This document shows, one piece after another, positions 24,322 through 34,874 of a stretch of 38,416 nt of DNA; positions within the stretch are counted from its first letter, which is position 1; the number at the start of each line of letters is the position of its first letter. The DNA lies in the NCBI GenBank assembly GCA_019232985.1, contig JAFAMW010000043.1, positions 1-38,416 of the forward strand, written 5' to 3'. Position numbers and translations under genes: made by a program. The stretch is from Roseateles sp. (GTDB lineage: Bacteria; Pseudomonadota; Gammaproteobacteria; Burkholderiales; Burkholderiaceae). Under the pieces are notes generated by a model. It ran no database searches, was not told the origin of the DNA, and worked only from the letters and a program-made list of their open reading frames with translations.

Positions 24322-24352
24322 GGCCCCGGCTTCGTGCCGGGGCCACTTTTTT
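24322..24352 (+). terminator. Rho-independent terminator after ureD
   Basis: GGCCCCGGC (24322-24330), loop TTCGT, GCCGGGGCC (24336-24344), then AC and six T. This is a perfect 9-bp GC-rich stem with a T-run, a textbook intrinsic terminator read rightward. It is 123 bp after the ureD stop and ends 32 bp before the puuD start. It could end the PCuAC-ureD transcript, or act as an attenuator in the puuD leader. Confidence 0.85.
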
Positions 24353-24384
24353 GGGCGCTCGAAAGCGTCGTTAAAGTCGGCTCC

Positions 24385-25590
24385 ATGCAAAGCTATCTGC
24401 TCGACTGGGCCAATCTGCTGCTGCGCTGGCTCCACGTGATCACCGGCATCGCGTGGATCGGCGCGTCGTTCTACTTCGTGTGGCTCGACAACCACCTGGT
24501 CAGGCCGACGGCCGAGGCCCTGCGCGCGCGCGGCGTCGACGGCGAGCTCTGGGCCGTGCACGGCGGCGGCTTCTACAACCCGCAGAAGTACCTGGTCGCG
24601 CCGCCCGACCTGCCCGAGCACCTGCACTGGTTCTACTGGGAGAGCTACTGGACCTGGATGAGCGGCTTCGCGCTGTTCGTGCTGCTGTATCTGTGCAACG
24701 CGTCGAGCTTTCTGATCGACCCGCAGGTGTACGCGTGGAGCGGCCCGGCGCCCGCGATCGCGACGGCGCTCGCGTTCCTCGCGGGCGGCTGGGGCGTCTA
24801 CGACCTGCTGTGCCGCGGGCTCGGCCAGTCGCGCGACGCGGCCACGGGCCGCACCGTGATCGGCCGCGACGGCCGCGTGCTCGCCCTGATGGCGCTGTTC
24901 GTCGGGTTCGCGGCCTGGGCGGCCTGCCAGCTGTTCGCCGGGCGCGCGGCCTTCCTGCTCGTCGGCGCGATGCTCGCGACCATGATGAGCGCGAACGTGC
25001 TGGTCTGGATCATTCCGGGCCAGAAGACCGTGATCGCCGACATGCGCGCCGGCCGGCCCGTCGACCCGCTGTACGGCCAGCGCGGCAAGCAGCGCAGCGT
25101 CCACAACACTTATTTCACGCTGCCGGTGCTGATCGCGATGCTCAGCAACCACTACGGCTGGCTCTACGGCCACGCGTGGAACTGGGCGCTGCTCGCGACG
25201 CTGATGCTCGCGGGCGCGCTCGTGCGGACCTTCTTCGTCAAGCGGCACAAGGGCGTGAATGCCTGGGGCCTGGTCGTCGCTGTTCTGGTGCTGCTCGCCG
25301 GCCTGGTCGTCGCGCTGCGCCCGCAGACGCCGGCCGCGAGCGACGCGCCGCCGCCGACCACGGCCGACGTCGCCGCCGTCGTCGCGCAGCGCTGCCTGCC
25401 GTGCCATAGCGCCGCGTTCGCGCAGAAGGACGTGCTCCTGCAGACGCCCGCGCTGATCGAGCAGCACGCGGCGCAGATCTACCAGCAGGTCGTGCTGCAG
25501 AAGACCATGCCGCTGAACAACGCCACGCAGATCACCGACGCCGAGCGCGCGCTGATCGGACGCTGGTTCGAGGCGCGCCAGCCGCATTGA
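24385..25590 (+). CDS. puuD: Urate hydroxylase PuuD with cytochrome c domain
   Basis: A 401-residue inner-membrane enzyme that oxidises urate to 5-hydroxyisourate and passes electrons to a cytochrome c. About eight transmembrane helices occupy residues 1-300, starting with LLLRWLHVITGIAWIGASFY and containing the HWFYWESYWTWMSGF block and VHNTYFTLPVLIAMLSNHYG, both typical of PuuD. A flexible Pro/Ala linker (about 305-325) leads to a cytochrome c domain with the haem motif CLPCH (Cys337, Cys340, His341) and Met in KTMPLNN as the likely sixth ligand. The ATG at 24385 starts the first helix; the frame is open further upstream, through the terminator. It stands 25 bp before the glycerate kinase gene and probably forms an operon with it. 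Confidence 0.93.
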   Translation: MQSYLLDWANLLLRWLHVITGIAWIGASFYFVWLDNHLVRPTAEALRARGVDGELWAVHGGGFYNPQKYLVAPPDLPEHLHWFYWESYWTWMSGFALFVLLYLCNASSFLIDPQVYAWSGPAPAIATALAFLAGGWGVYDLLCRGLGQSRDAATGRTVIGRDGRVLALMALFVGFAAWAACQLFAGRAAFLLVGAMLATMMSANVLVWIIPGQKTVIADMRAGRPVDPLYGQRGKQRSVHNTYFTLPVLIAMLSNHYGWLYGHAWNWALLATLMLAGALVRTFFVKRHKGVNAWGLVVAVLVLLAGLVVALRPQTPAASDAPPPTTADVAAVVAQRCLPCHSAAFAQKDVLLQTPALIEQHAAQIYQQVVLQKTMPLNNATQITDAERALIGRWFEARQPH

Positions 25591-25615
25591 TCCAGCGCGG
25601 CCTATCATCGGCCGC

Positions 25616-26899
25616 ATGAGCCTCGAACCCCGCAGCGTCCTGCGCGCGCTCTACGACGCCGCCGTCGCGCGCGCGCTGCCGGGCCGCATGCTCGCCGGCT
25701 ACCTGCCGGCGCCGCCGGCGCAGGGCCGCACGCTCGTGCTCGGCGCGGGCAAGGCCGGCGCGTCGATGCTCGAGGCGCTCGAGGCCGCGTGGCCGGCCGA
25801 CGCGCCGCTGTCCGGGCTGGTCGTCACGCGCTACGGCCATCGCCGGCCCGGCTGGGCCCCGCAGCGCGTCGAGCTCGTCGAGGCCGCCCACCCGGTGCCC
25901 GACGCGGCCGGCGCGCGCGCGGCCGCGCGCATGCTCGACCTCGCCAAGGGGCTGAGCGCGCAGGACCTCGTGATCGTGCTGATCTCGGGCGGCGGCTCGG
26001 CGCTGCTGGGCCTGCCCGCGCCGGGAATCGCGCTCGCCGACAAGCAGGCCGTGAACCGCGCGCTGCTCGCGAGCGGCGCGGCGATCGCCGAGATGAACTG
26101 CGTGCGCAAACACCTGTCGGCGATCAAGGGCGGGCGTCTCGCCGCGGCCTGCGCGCCCGCGCGCGTCGTCACGCTGCTGATCAGCGACGTGCCCGGCGAC
26201 GACCCGGCCGTGATCGCCTCGGGCCCGACCGTCGCCGACCCGACGAGCTGCGCCGACGCGCTCGAGATCCTGCGCCGCCACGCGATCGAGCTGCCGCCGG
26301 CGGCGCGCCGGGGCCTCGAGTCCGGCGCGTTCGAGACCGTCAAGCCCGGCGATGCGCGCCTCGCGAAGGCGCGCGCGCAGGTCATCGCGACGCCGCAGCA
26401 AAGCCTCGAGGCCGCCGCCGCGGCGGCGCGCGCGCTGGGCCTCGACGCGCATATCCTGTCCGACGCGATCGAAGGCGAGTCGCATGGGGTCGGCGGCGTC
26501 CACGCCGCGCTCGCGCGCCAGGTCGCGCGCCGCGGCCAGCCGTTCGCGCGGCCCTGCGCGATCCTGTCGGGCGGCGAGACCACGGTGACCGTGCGCAACC
26601 GCGCGGGCCGCGGCGGCCGCGCGGGCGAGTTCCTGCTCGGCTGCGCCCTGGGCCTGCAGGGCGAGCCCGGCGTCTGGGCGCTCGCCGCCGATACCGACGG
26701 CATCGACGGCGTGCAGGACAACGCGGGCGCCATCGTCACCCCCGACACCCTCGCGCGCGCCGCGGCGCAGGGGGCGTCGGCCGCGCGCGCGCTCGAGGCC
26801 AACAGCGCCTACGACTTCTTCGCGGCGCTCGGCGACCTCGTGGTGACGGGCCCGACGCTGACCAACGTAAACGATTTCCGGGTCTTGTTGGTCCTCTGA
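25616..26899 (+). CDS. ttuD: Glycerate 2-kinase (MOFRL family)
   Basis: A 427-residue kinase that turns glycerate into 2-phosphoglycerate. The N-terminal Rossmann-like domain has LVLGAGKAGASM, ISGGGSALL, and NCVRKHLSAIKGGRLA, then SDVPGDDPAVIASGPT. The C-terminal MOFRL domain has ILSGGETTVTV, RGGRAGEFLLG and AADTDGIDGVQDNAGA. All glycine-rich nucleotide and substrate motifs are intact. In the glyoxylate branch of ureide breakdown, tartronate semialdehyde is reduced to glycerate and then phosphorylated, so its position behind puuD fits purine nitrogen use. Hydroxypyruvate or tartrate metabolism are alternatives. The gene symbol follows family convention and is not specific proof. Confidence 0.9.
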   Translation: MSLEPRSVLRALYDAAVARALPGRMLAGYLPAPPAQGRTLVLGAGKAGASMLEALEAAWPADAPLSGLVVTRYGHRRPGWAPQRVELVEAAHPVPDAAGARAAARMLDLAKGLSAQDLVIVLISGGGSALLGLPAPGIALADKQAVNRALLASGAAIAEMNCVRKHLSAIKGGRLAAACAPARVVTLLISDVPGDDPAVIASGPTVADPTSCADALEILRRHAIELPPAARRGLESGAFETVKPGDARLAKARAQVIATPQQSLEAAAAAARALGLDAHILSDAIEGESHGVGGVHAALARQVARRGQPFARPCAILSGGETTVTVRNRAGRGGRAGEFLLGCALGLQGEPGVWALAADTDGIDGVQDNAGAIVTPDTLARAAAQGASAARALEANSAYDFFAALGDLVVTGPTLTNVNDFRVLLVL

Positions 26900-26979
26900 T
26901 CGCACAGCTCGGGGACGGCGCGGCCGCGGCGTTGACGCCGCGCAAGCGGGGCGCCGGGGCGCTCGGCAACACTGCTGCG

Positions 26980-27702
26980 ATGCCGACTCGACTGCTGGAT
27001 CCCTTGGCCGCGGCGCCGCCGCCGCGCTTGCCGATCGACTGGGCGACCCTGCTCGACCCGGCCCCGCCGCGCGCGCTCGCCGCCGCGCTCGACCGCATCG
27101 CCGCGCAGCGCGTCGTCGAGCCGGGCCAGTCGATCTTCGCGCGCGGCCAGCCCGCGCGCGACCTCGTCGCAGTGCTCGCGGGCACGGTCGCGCTCGGTCG
27201 CCGCGGCGGCGACGGCCGGCTCGCGCTGCAGCGGCGCGTCGCCGCGCGCGAATGGCTGGACCTCGGCAGCGCCTGGCTCGGCGACGCGCACGGCGAGGAC
27301 GCGGTCGCGCTCGGTCGCGTGCGCGTGCTCGAGCTGCCGGCGCGCGGCCTGCGCGCGCTGCTGCCCGACCAGCCGGGCCTCGCCGAGGCGCTGCTCGCCG
27401 CGCTCGCGCGCGAGGCGCGCGTGCTCGCCGACCTCGGCCACGACCTGATGCACAAGGACGCCGGCCGGCGCGTCGCGGACTGGCTGCTCGAGCGCTGCCT
27501 GCCGGCCGGCCAGGACCTGCTCGTGCCCCTGCACGAGCGCAAGCGCGACATCGCCGCCGAGCTCGCGGTCGCGCCCGAGACGCTGTCGCGCTGCCTGCGC
27601 CAGCTGCGCGAGCAGGGCCTGATCGCGGTCGAGGGCTACCGCATCACGGTGCTCGACCTGCAGGGGCTCAAGGCGCTCGCGCGCGAGGCGCCGGGCGACT
27701 GA
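26980..27702 (+). CDS. Crp/Fnr-family transcriptional regulator
   Basis: A 240-residue regulator. Residues about 25-130 resemble the cNMP-binding-like beta-roll (VEPGQSIFARGQPARDLVAVLAGTVAL), though the cAMP phosphate cassette is not obvious. Residues about 140-160 form the long dimer helix, and residues about 170-235 the Crp-type HTH (KRDIAAELAVAPETLSRCLRQLREQGLIAVEGYRI), where RDIAAELAVAPETLSR is the recognition unit. No N-terminal cysteine cluster is present, so it is not a canonical iron-sulfur Fnr. It stands 80 bp after the glycerate kinase gene on the same strand and is convergent with xdhB, with only 4 bp between the stops. Context suggests control of purine catabolism, which is inference. 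The effector is unknown. Confidence 0.85.
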   Translation: MPTRLLDPLAAAPPPRLPIDWATLLDPAPPRALAAALDRIAAQRVVEPGQSIFARGQPARDLVAVLAGTVALGRRGGDGRLALQRRVAAREWLDLGSAWLGDAHGEDAVALGRVRVLELPARGLRALLPDQPGLAEALLAALAREARVLADLGHDLMHKDAGRRVADWLLERCLPAGQDLLVPLHERKRDIAAELAVAPETLSRCLRQLREQGLIAVEGYRITVLDLQGLKALAREAPGD

Positions 27703-27706
27703 GGCC

Positions 27707-30039
27707 CTAACCCGGCTGCGCCGCGACCGGTGCGTCCACCGCGGCGCCCGCCGTCCCCGCCGCGACCTGCACCGCGTGCAGCGCGTCGAGCACCGCCTCG
27801 GGCGTCGCCGGCGCGCGCAGCTGCGGGTCGCAGCCGGCTGGCGCGGCCGCGGCGACCGCGTCCTTGAGCGCGAGCAGCACCGCGAACGCGAGCAGCAGCG
27901 GCGGCTCGCCGACGGCCTTCGAGCGCCCGACCGTGTCGGCCGCGTTCGCCGCGTCGAACAGCGCGACGTTCAGGCGCGGCGGGCAGTCGTTCGCGGTCGG
28001 GATCTTGTAGGTGCTCGGCGCGTGCGTGAGCAGCTTGCCGCTGCGCGGGTGCCAGACGAGTTCTTCGGTCGTCAGCCAGCCCATGCCCTGGACGAAGCCG
28101 CCCTCGACCTGGCCGATGTCGATCGCCGGGTTCAGCGACGCGCCCGCGTCGTGCAGCAGGTCGGCGCGCAAGGTGCGGCTCTCGCCGGTCAGCGTGTCGA
28201 CGACGACCTCGGCGACGGCCGCGCCGTAGGCGAAGTAGAAGAACGGCCGGCCCTGCAGCTTCTCGCGGTCCCAGGACAGGCCCGGCGTCGCGTAGAAGCC
28301 GTCGCTCCAGAGCTGGACGCGCTCCATATAGGCCTTTCCGACGAGCGCGTCGAAGGCCATGCTGCTGATGCCGCTGTGCACGCGCGAATCGGCAAAACGG
28401 ATGTCCTCGGCGCGGCCGCCGAGCAGGCGTGCGGCGAGCTCGGCGAGGCGCGCGCGGATCGTCAGCGCGGCGTTCTCGGCCGCGCGGCCGTTGAGATCGC
28501 TGCCGGTCGACGCGGCCGTCGCCGAGGTGTTCGCGACGCGCTGCGTGTCGGTCGCGGTCGAGCGCACGCGCGCGAGCGGCAGGCCCAGCGTTAGTGCGAC
28601 GACCTGGGCGACCTTGGTGTTCAGGCCCTGGCCCATCTCGGTGCCGCCGTGGTTCACGAGCACGCTGCCGTCGGTGTAGACATGGACGAGCGCGCCGGCC
28701 TGGTTCAGGTGCTTGACGTTGAACGAGATGCCGAACTTGACCGGCGTGAACGCGAGGCCCTTCTTGAGCACCGGGCTCGTCGCGTTGAACGCGGCGACGG
28801 CCGCGCGGCGCTCGGCGTAGGCGCTGCTGTCGCGCAGGCGCGCCGTGATCGCCGGCAGCAGGTTCTGCTCGACCGCCTGGCCGTAGGGCGTGAGGTCGCG
28901 GCCCGGCGCGTAGTAGTTGCGTTCGCGCACGACGAGCGGGTCGACGCCGAGCCGGCGCGCGACCGCGTCGAGGATCATCTCGATCGCGAGTGCGCCCTGC
29001 GGCCCGCCGAAGCCGCGGAACGCGGTATTGCTCTGCGTGTCGGTGCGCGCGCAATAGCCGTTCAGCGCGACGTCGGGCAGCCAGTAGGCGTTGTCGAAGT
29101 GGCACAGCGCGCGCGTCATGACGGGCGCCGACAGGTCGGCCGAATGACCGCAGTTCGCGATCAGGTCGGCCGTCACGCCGAGGAGTCGGCCGCCCTCGTC
29201 GTAGCCGACGTCCCAGCGGTAGTGGAAGCCGTGGCGCCGGCCCGTGACGAGGAAGTCGTCGTCGCGGTCGACGCGCAGCTTGACGGGCCGGCGCAGCCGG
29301 ACGGCGGCGAGCGCCGCGACGCAGCAGAACAGCGCCGACTGCGACTCCTTGCCGCCGAAGCCGCCGCCCATGCGCTGGCACAGCACCTGGACCTGGTTCG
29401 CCTGCCAGCCGAGCATGTGCGCGACGAGCTGCTGCATCTCGCTCGGGTGCTGGGTCGAACAGTGGACGACGAGGCCCTGCGCTTCCTGCGGCAGCGCGTA
29501 GGAGACCTGGCCCTCGAGGTAGAACTGCTCCTGCCCGCCGAGCCGCCACTCGCCCTGCAGCCGCAGCGGCGCGCGCTTGAGCGCGGCGGCCGCGTCGCCG
29601 CGCGCGAGCCGCATCGGCGGCACGACGTAGCGCTTGAGCGCATGGGCCTCGAGCGCGTCGAGCACGGCCGCGTCGGCCTCGCAGCGGATCACCTCGGCGC
29701 TGAGCGCGGCCGCGCGGCGCGCGAGCTCGCGTTCGGTCGCGATCACGGCGTAGACCGGCTGGCCGAGGTAGCGCAGCTCGTCGGCCGCGAGGATCGGGTC
29801 GTCGTGGACCAGCGGCCCGCAGTTGTTCGCGGCCGGGATGTCGGCGGCCGTGAACACCGCGACGACGCCGGGCTGGGCGCGCAGGCGCTCGAGGTCGACG
29901 CCGAGCAGGCGGCCATGGGCGATCGGCGCCAGGCCCAGCGCGCAGTGCAGCGTGCCCTGGAGCTCGGCGATGTCGTCGCAATACGTGGCCTCGCCGCTCA
30001 CGTGCAGCGCCGCGGATTCGTGCGGGGCGCTCTTCGTAT

Positions 30040-30043
<4 letters not shown>
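27707..30043 (-). CDS. xdhB: Xanthine dehydrogenase molybdopterin-binding subunit XdhB
   Basis: A 778-residue molybdenum-cofactor subunit that hydroxylates hypoxanthine and xanthine to urate. The N-terminus has the SGEATYCDDI start and the ladder typical of the family. Active-site parts are GGQEQFYLEGQ with the purine-contacting Glu, GGGFGGKES, TAFRGFGGPQG with the substrate Arg, and the C-terminal VGEPPLLLAFAV with the catalytic base Glu. Cofactor contacts include GGTEMGQGLNTK. It overlaps the stop of xdhA by ATGA (30040-30043), so the two subunits are translationally coupled. No xdhC, which normally follows and inserts sulfurated cofactor, is seen; the next gene is convergent. Confidence 0.96.
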
Positions 30044-31506
<1,463 letters not shown>

Positions 31507-31527
31507 CGCAGGGATATAACACAGCCT

Positions 31528-32871
31528 ATGTCCGACCCCAACAACTCATCCACACATTCGCGTATCGCGCTGCGCGGCGATCTGCTCGACTTCGGCGGCG
31601 CCCCGGCCTGGGGCGCGACCGAGGACGCCGCCGTGCGCCTGCGGCCCGGTCATTGGCTGCTGATCGAGAACGGCCGCATCCACGCGGTGCAGGCCGAGGA
31701 TCCGGGGCCCGGCTGGGCGCGCGAGGACTTCGGCGACCGCCTGATCCTGCCGGGCTTCGTCGACACCCATGTTCACGCGCCGCAGCTCGACGTCATCGCG
31801 TCCTACGGCAGCGAGTTGCTCGACTGGCTCGAGCGCTACACCTTCCCGGCCGAGTGCCGCTACGCCGACCCGGCCGTCGCGCGCGCGGGCGCCGCGCGCT
31901 TCCTCGACGCGCTGCTCGACCATGGCACGACGGCCGCCGTCGTGTTCCCGACCGTCCACAAGGTTTCGGCCGAGGCGCTGTTCGAGGCCGCGCGCGCGCG
32001 CGGCATGCGCCTGATCGCCGGCAAGGTGCTGATGGACCGCAACGCGCGGGACGGCCTGCGCGACGACGTGGCCGGCGCCGAGCGCGACTGCGTCGACCTG
32101 ATCGACCGCTTCCACGGCGTCGACCGGCTCGCCTACGCGGTCACCGTGCGCTTCGCGCCGACGAGCACGCCGGCCCAGCTCGCCATGGCCGGCAGCCTGT
32201 GCCGCGCCGACCCGAGCCTCTACATGCAGACCCATGTCGCCGAGAACCGCGCCGAGGTCGACTGGGTCGCCCGGCTGTTTCCGCAGGCGCGCAGCTACCT
32301 CGACGTCTACGCGGCGGCCGGCCTGATCCACGCGCGCAGCGTGCTCGCCCACGGCATCTGGCTCGACGACGCCGACCGCCGCCTGCTGCGCGAGGCCGGC
32401 GCCCAGATCGCGCATTGCCCGTCGAGCAATCTGTTCCTCGGCAGCGGGCTGTTCGACTGGCCCGGGGCGCGCGAGGGCCGCATCAGCCTGGCCAGCGACG
32501 TCGGCGGCGGCACGAGCCTGTCGATGCTGCGCAACGCCCAGGACGCGTACAAGATCCAGGCGCTGCGCGGCGCGCGCCTGACCGCCTGGGTCGCGCTGCA
32601 CGCGGCGACGCGCGGCGCGGCCGAGGCGCTCGGCCTCGACAAGGAGATAGGCTCCTTCGACGCCGGCTGCGTCGCCGACGTCTGCGTCTGGGACCGCGCG
32701 CAGGGGGCGGTCGCGGCGACGCGCGACGCGCTCGCCGCGGCGTCCGGCGACGCCCACGAGCGCGTGTTCGCCTGGGCCACGCTCGCCGACGAGCGCAACC
32801 TCCATGCAGCCTATGTCGCCGGGCGTGCGGTTCGTCGCAATCCACGCGCGGCGGCACAGGCCGGCGCCTAG
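31528..32871 (+). CDS. guaD: Guanine deaminase
   Basis: A 447-residue amidohydrolase that turns guanine into xanthine, the substrate of the divergently encoded XdhAB. The zinc site begins with PGFVDTHVHAPQ (His81 and His83) and continues with QTHVAEN, LAHGIWLDDADRRLL and the terminal Asp in SDVGGGTSLSMLRNA. The segment CPSSNLFLGSGLF is typical of guanine deaminases. The length is normal. The ATG at 31528 lies only 21 bp from the xdhA start. A TATAAC hexamer at 31515-31520 is the only obvious -10-like element; if used, transcription would begin at or next to the ATG, giving a leaderless or almost leaderless message. Confidence 0.95.
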   Translation: MSDPNNSSTHSRIALRGDLLDFGGAPAWGATEDAAVRLRPGHWLLIENGRIHAVQAEDPGPGWAREDFGDRLILPGFVDTHVHAPQLDVIASYGSELLDWLERYTFPAECRYADPAVARAGAARFLDALLDHGTTAAVVFPTVHKVSAEALFEAARARGMRLIAGKVLMDRNARDGLRDDVAGAERDCVDLIDRFHGVDRLAYAVTVRFAPTSTPAQLAMAGSLCRADPSLYMQTHVAENRAEVDWVARLFPQARSYLDVYAAAGLIHARSVLAHGIWLDDADRRLLREAGAQIAHCPSSNLFLGSGLFDWPGAREGRISLASDVGGGTSLSMLRNAQDAYKIQALRGARLTAWVALHAATRGAAEALGLDKEIGSFDAGCVADVCVWDRAQGAVAATRDALAAASGDAHERVFAWATLADERNLHAAYVAGRAVRRNPRAAAQAGA

Positions 32872-32904
32872 AGTCCGGCCATCACAACAACGAGGGTCGC
32901 GATC

Positions 32905-33096
32905 ATGTTCACCTTCCTGCTCTGGTGCGTGCTGTTCGTGCTGTGCTGGCCGCTCGCCATCGTGGCGCTGTTCCTCTGGCCGATCGTCTGGCTGGTCTGC
33001 CTGCCGTTCCGCCTGATCGGCATCAGCGTCGAGGCCGTGTTCGCGCTGCTGCGCGCGGTGCTGACGCTGCCCGCGCGCATCCTCGGCATGCGCTGA
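32905..33096 (+). CDS. Small hydrophobic membrane protein
   Basis: A 63-residue protein made almost wholly of hydrophobic segments (residues 2-35 and 40-58) with a short basic end, RILGMR. Trp, Phe and Leu dominate, with WPLAIVALFLWPIVWLVCLPF as the central stretch. The type is familiar as a conserved hypothetical in gamma- and betaproteobacteria, but no function is known to me. A GAGGG ribosome site stands 10 bases before the ATG, which supports translation. It follows guaD by 33 bp and may be at the end of that transcript. Confidence 0.7.
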   Translation: MFTFLLWCVLFVLCWPLAIVALFLWPIVWLVCLPFRLIGISVEAVFALLRAVLTLPARILGMR

Positions 33097-33163
33097 AGCC
33101 GTCTTGCGCTTGGCCGGGGGCGGCCAATAATCGGAGCATTGCTGCCCGACCCGACCGCCCCGC

Positions 33164-34306
33164 ATGCCCGCGCCGAAACCCTCGCACGCCGAGATCGAAC
33201 TCCGCAACCGCTGCCGCCGCTGGCTCGGCGGCCATGTGCCCGCGCGCTCGATGCGCGAGTCGCTGCAGGCGCTGATCGAGCTGCCCGAGGCCGCGGCGCC
33301 GGCCGACGTCTACGGCGACGGCGCGGTGCTCCAGGCCTTCGAGGCCGAGGGCGCGGCGCTGCTCGGCAAGCCCGCGGCGACCTTCTTCCACAAGGGCGTC
33401 GCGGCCCAGCTCGCGGCGCTGCGCCTGTGGTGCGGCGACGGCACGGGCCCGGTCGTCGTGCACCCGCAAAGCCATATCGCGATCGACGAGGACGACGCGT
33501 TCGAGCGCCTGATGGGCCTGCGCGGGCTGCGCGTCGGCGCGCCCGACACGCCGCTGACGGTCGCCGACCTCGAGGCGCTCGCCGAGACGCCCGCGCTCGT
33601 CGTCGTCGAGCTGCCGCTGCGGCGCGGCGGCTTCCGGCTGCCGGACTGGGACGCGCTCGTCGCGATCGGCGCCTGGTGCCGCGCGAACGGCGTCAAGCTG
33701 CACTTCGACGGCGCGCGCCTGTGGGAGTCGGCGCCGCATTACGGCCGCACGCTCGCCGAGATCGCGACGCTCGCCGACTCGGTCTACGTATCCTTCTACA
33801 AAGGCCTCGGCGGCCTCGCGGGCAGCCTGCTCGCCGGGCCGGCCGACTTCGTCGACGCGCTCGCGCCGTGGAAGGCGCGGCTCGCCGGCAATGTCTACAC
33901 GCTGCACCCGTTCGTGCTCAGCGCGATCGGCGGCCTGCGCGAGCGCCTGCCGCGCATGGCCGGCTACCGCGAGCGCGCGCGCGCGCTCGGCGCGGCGCTC
34001 GCGGCCGAGCCCGGCTGGCGCGTCGCGCCCGAGCCGCCGCACATGAACTCGTTCCAGCTCCACCTGCCGGCCGACCCCGCGCGCCTGCGCGAGGCGATGC
34101 TCGCGGTCGCGCGCGACGAGGGCTTCTGGCTCGGCGCCCGCACGGTCGCGTCGCAGGTGCTCGCGGGCGGCGCGATGGTCGAGATCGCGATCGGCGACGC
34201 GGCCGCGGGCTGGACCGACGCCGAGGCCGTGGCGGCCTGGCGCAGCGCGCTCGCGCGGGCGCGCTGCGGCCGGGCGCAGGGCCTGTCAATGAAAGCGCCG
34301 CCATGA
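33164..34306 (+). CDS. PLP-dependent beta-eliminating lyase / threonine aldolase family protein
   Basis: A 380-residue type I fold enzyme. The cofactor lysine is Lys213 in SFYKGLGGLAG. Asp182 in HFDGARLW pairs with the PLP nitrogen, as in low-specificity threonine aldolases and tyrosine/tryptophan beta-lyases. The N-terminal part has YGDGAVLQAFEAEGAALLGK, in the place of the usual YGED region. It may cleave L-threonine or other beta-hydroxy amino acids to glycine and an aldehyde, but many members of this branch have no proven substrate. It overlaps the start of the DUF4256 gene by ATGA, so the two are coupled. Arg at the aldolase substrate site could not be located with certainty. Confidence 0.85.
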   Translation: MPAPKPSHAEIELRNRCRRWLGGHVPARSMRESLQALIELPEAAAPADVYGDGAVLQAFEAEGAALLGKPAATFFHKGVAAQLAALRLWCGDGTGPVVVHPQSHIAIDEDDAFERLMGLRGLRVGAPDTPLTVADLEALAETPALVVVELPLRRGGFRLPDWDALVAIGAWCRANGVKLHFDGARLWESAPHYGRTLAEIATLADSVYVSFYKGLGGLAGSLLAGPADFVDALAPWKARLAGNVYTLHPFVLSAIGGLRERLPRMAGYRERARALGAALAAEPGWRVAPEPPHMNSFQLHLPADPARLREAMLAVARDEGFWLGARTVASQVLAGGAMVEIAIGDAAAGWTDAEAVAAWRSALARARCGRAQGLSMKAPP

Positions 34307-34842
34307 CCTCGCGCGAACGCGACGAACTGCTGCAGTTGCTGCACCACCGCTTCGAGCGCCACCCGGCGCGGCACCGCGGCATCGCCTGGTCCGAGGTGCT
34401 CGCGCGCATCGACGGCGGCCACGCGGCGCTCGAGACCCTGCACCGCATGGAGCACAGCGGCGGCGAGCCCGACGTGATCGGGCGCGAGGGCGGTCGCGTC
34501 GTCTTCTGCGACTGCTCGGCCGAGAGCCCGATGGGCCGCCGCAGCCTGTGCTACGACCTCGCGGCGCTCGAGGCGCGCAAGGAAAACAAGCCCGGCGGCA
34601 GCGCCGTCGAGGCCGCCGCGGCGCTCGGCGTCGAACTGCTCGACGAGGCGCAGTACCGCGCGCTGCAGGCGCTCGGCGAATTCGACCTCAAGACCTCGAG
34701 CTGGCTCGCGACGCCGGCCGAGTTGCGCACGCTCGGCGGCGCGCTGTTCGGCGACCGCCGCTACGGCCGCGTGTTCGTGTATCACAACGGCGCGCCGTCG
34801 TACTACGCGGCGCGCGGCTTCCGCGGCCTGCTGCGGGTGTAA
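34303..34842 (+). CDS. DUF4256 family protein
   Basis: A 179-residue cytoplasmic protein of a conserved family without known function. It shows the family pattern: LLQLLHHRFERHPARHRGIAW, the block MEHSGGEPDVIG, VVFCDCSAESPMGRRSLCYD, then ARKENKPGGSA, and the C-terminal FDLKTSSWLATPAELR with ALFGDRRYGRVFVYHNGA. The strongly conserved Cys, Asp and His positions suggest an enzyme active site, but none has been shown to my knowledge. Translation is coupled to the PLP lyase gene through ATGA. Confidence 0.82.
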   Translation: MTSRERDELLQLLHHRFERHPARHRGIAWSEVLARIDGGHAALETLHRMEHSGGEPDVIGREGGRVVFCDCSAESPMGRRSLCYDLAALEARKENKPGGSAVEAAAALGVELLDEAQYRALQALGEFDLKTSSWLATPAELRTLGGALFGDRRYGRVFVYHNGAPSYYAARGFRGLLRV

Positions 34843-34874
34843 GCCACGCCGTCTCTCGAAAGGAAAGCAACTCC

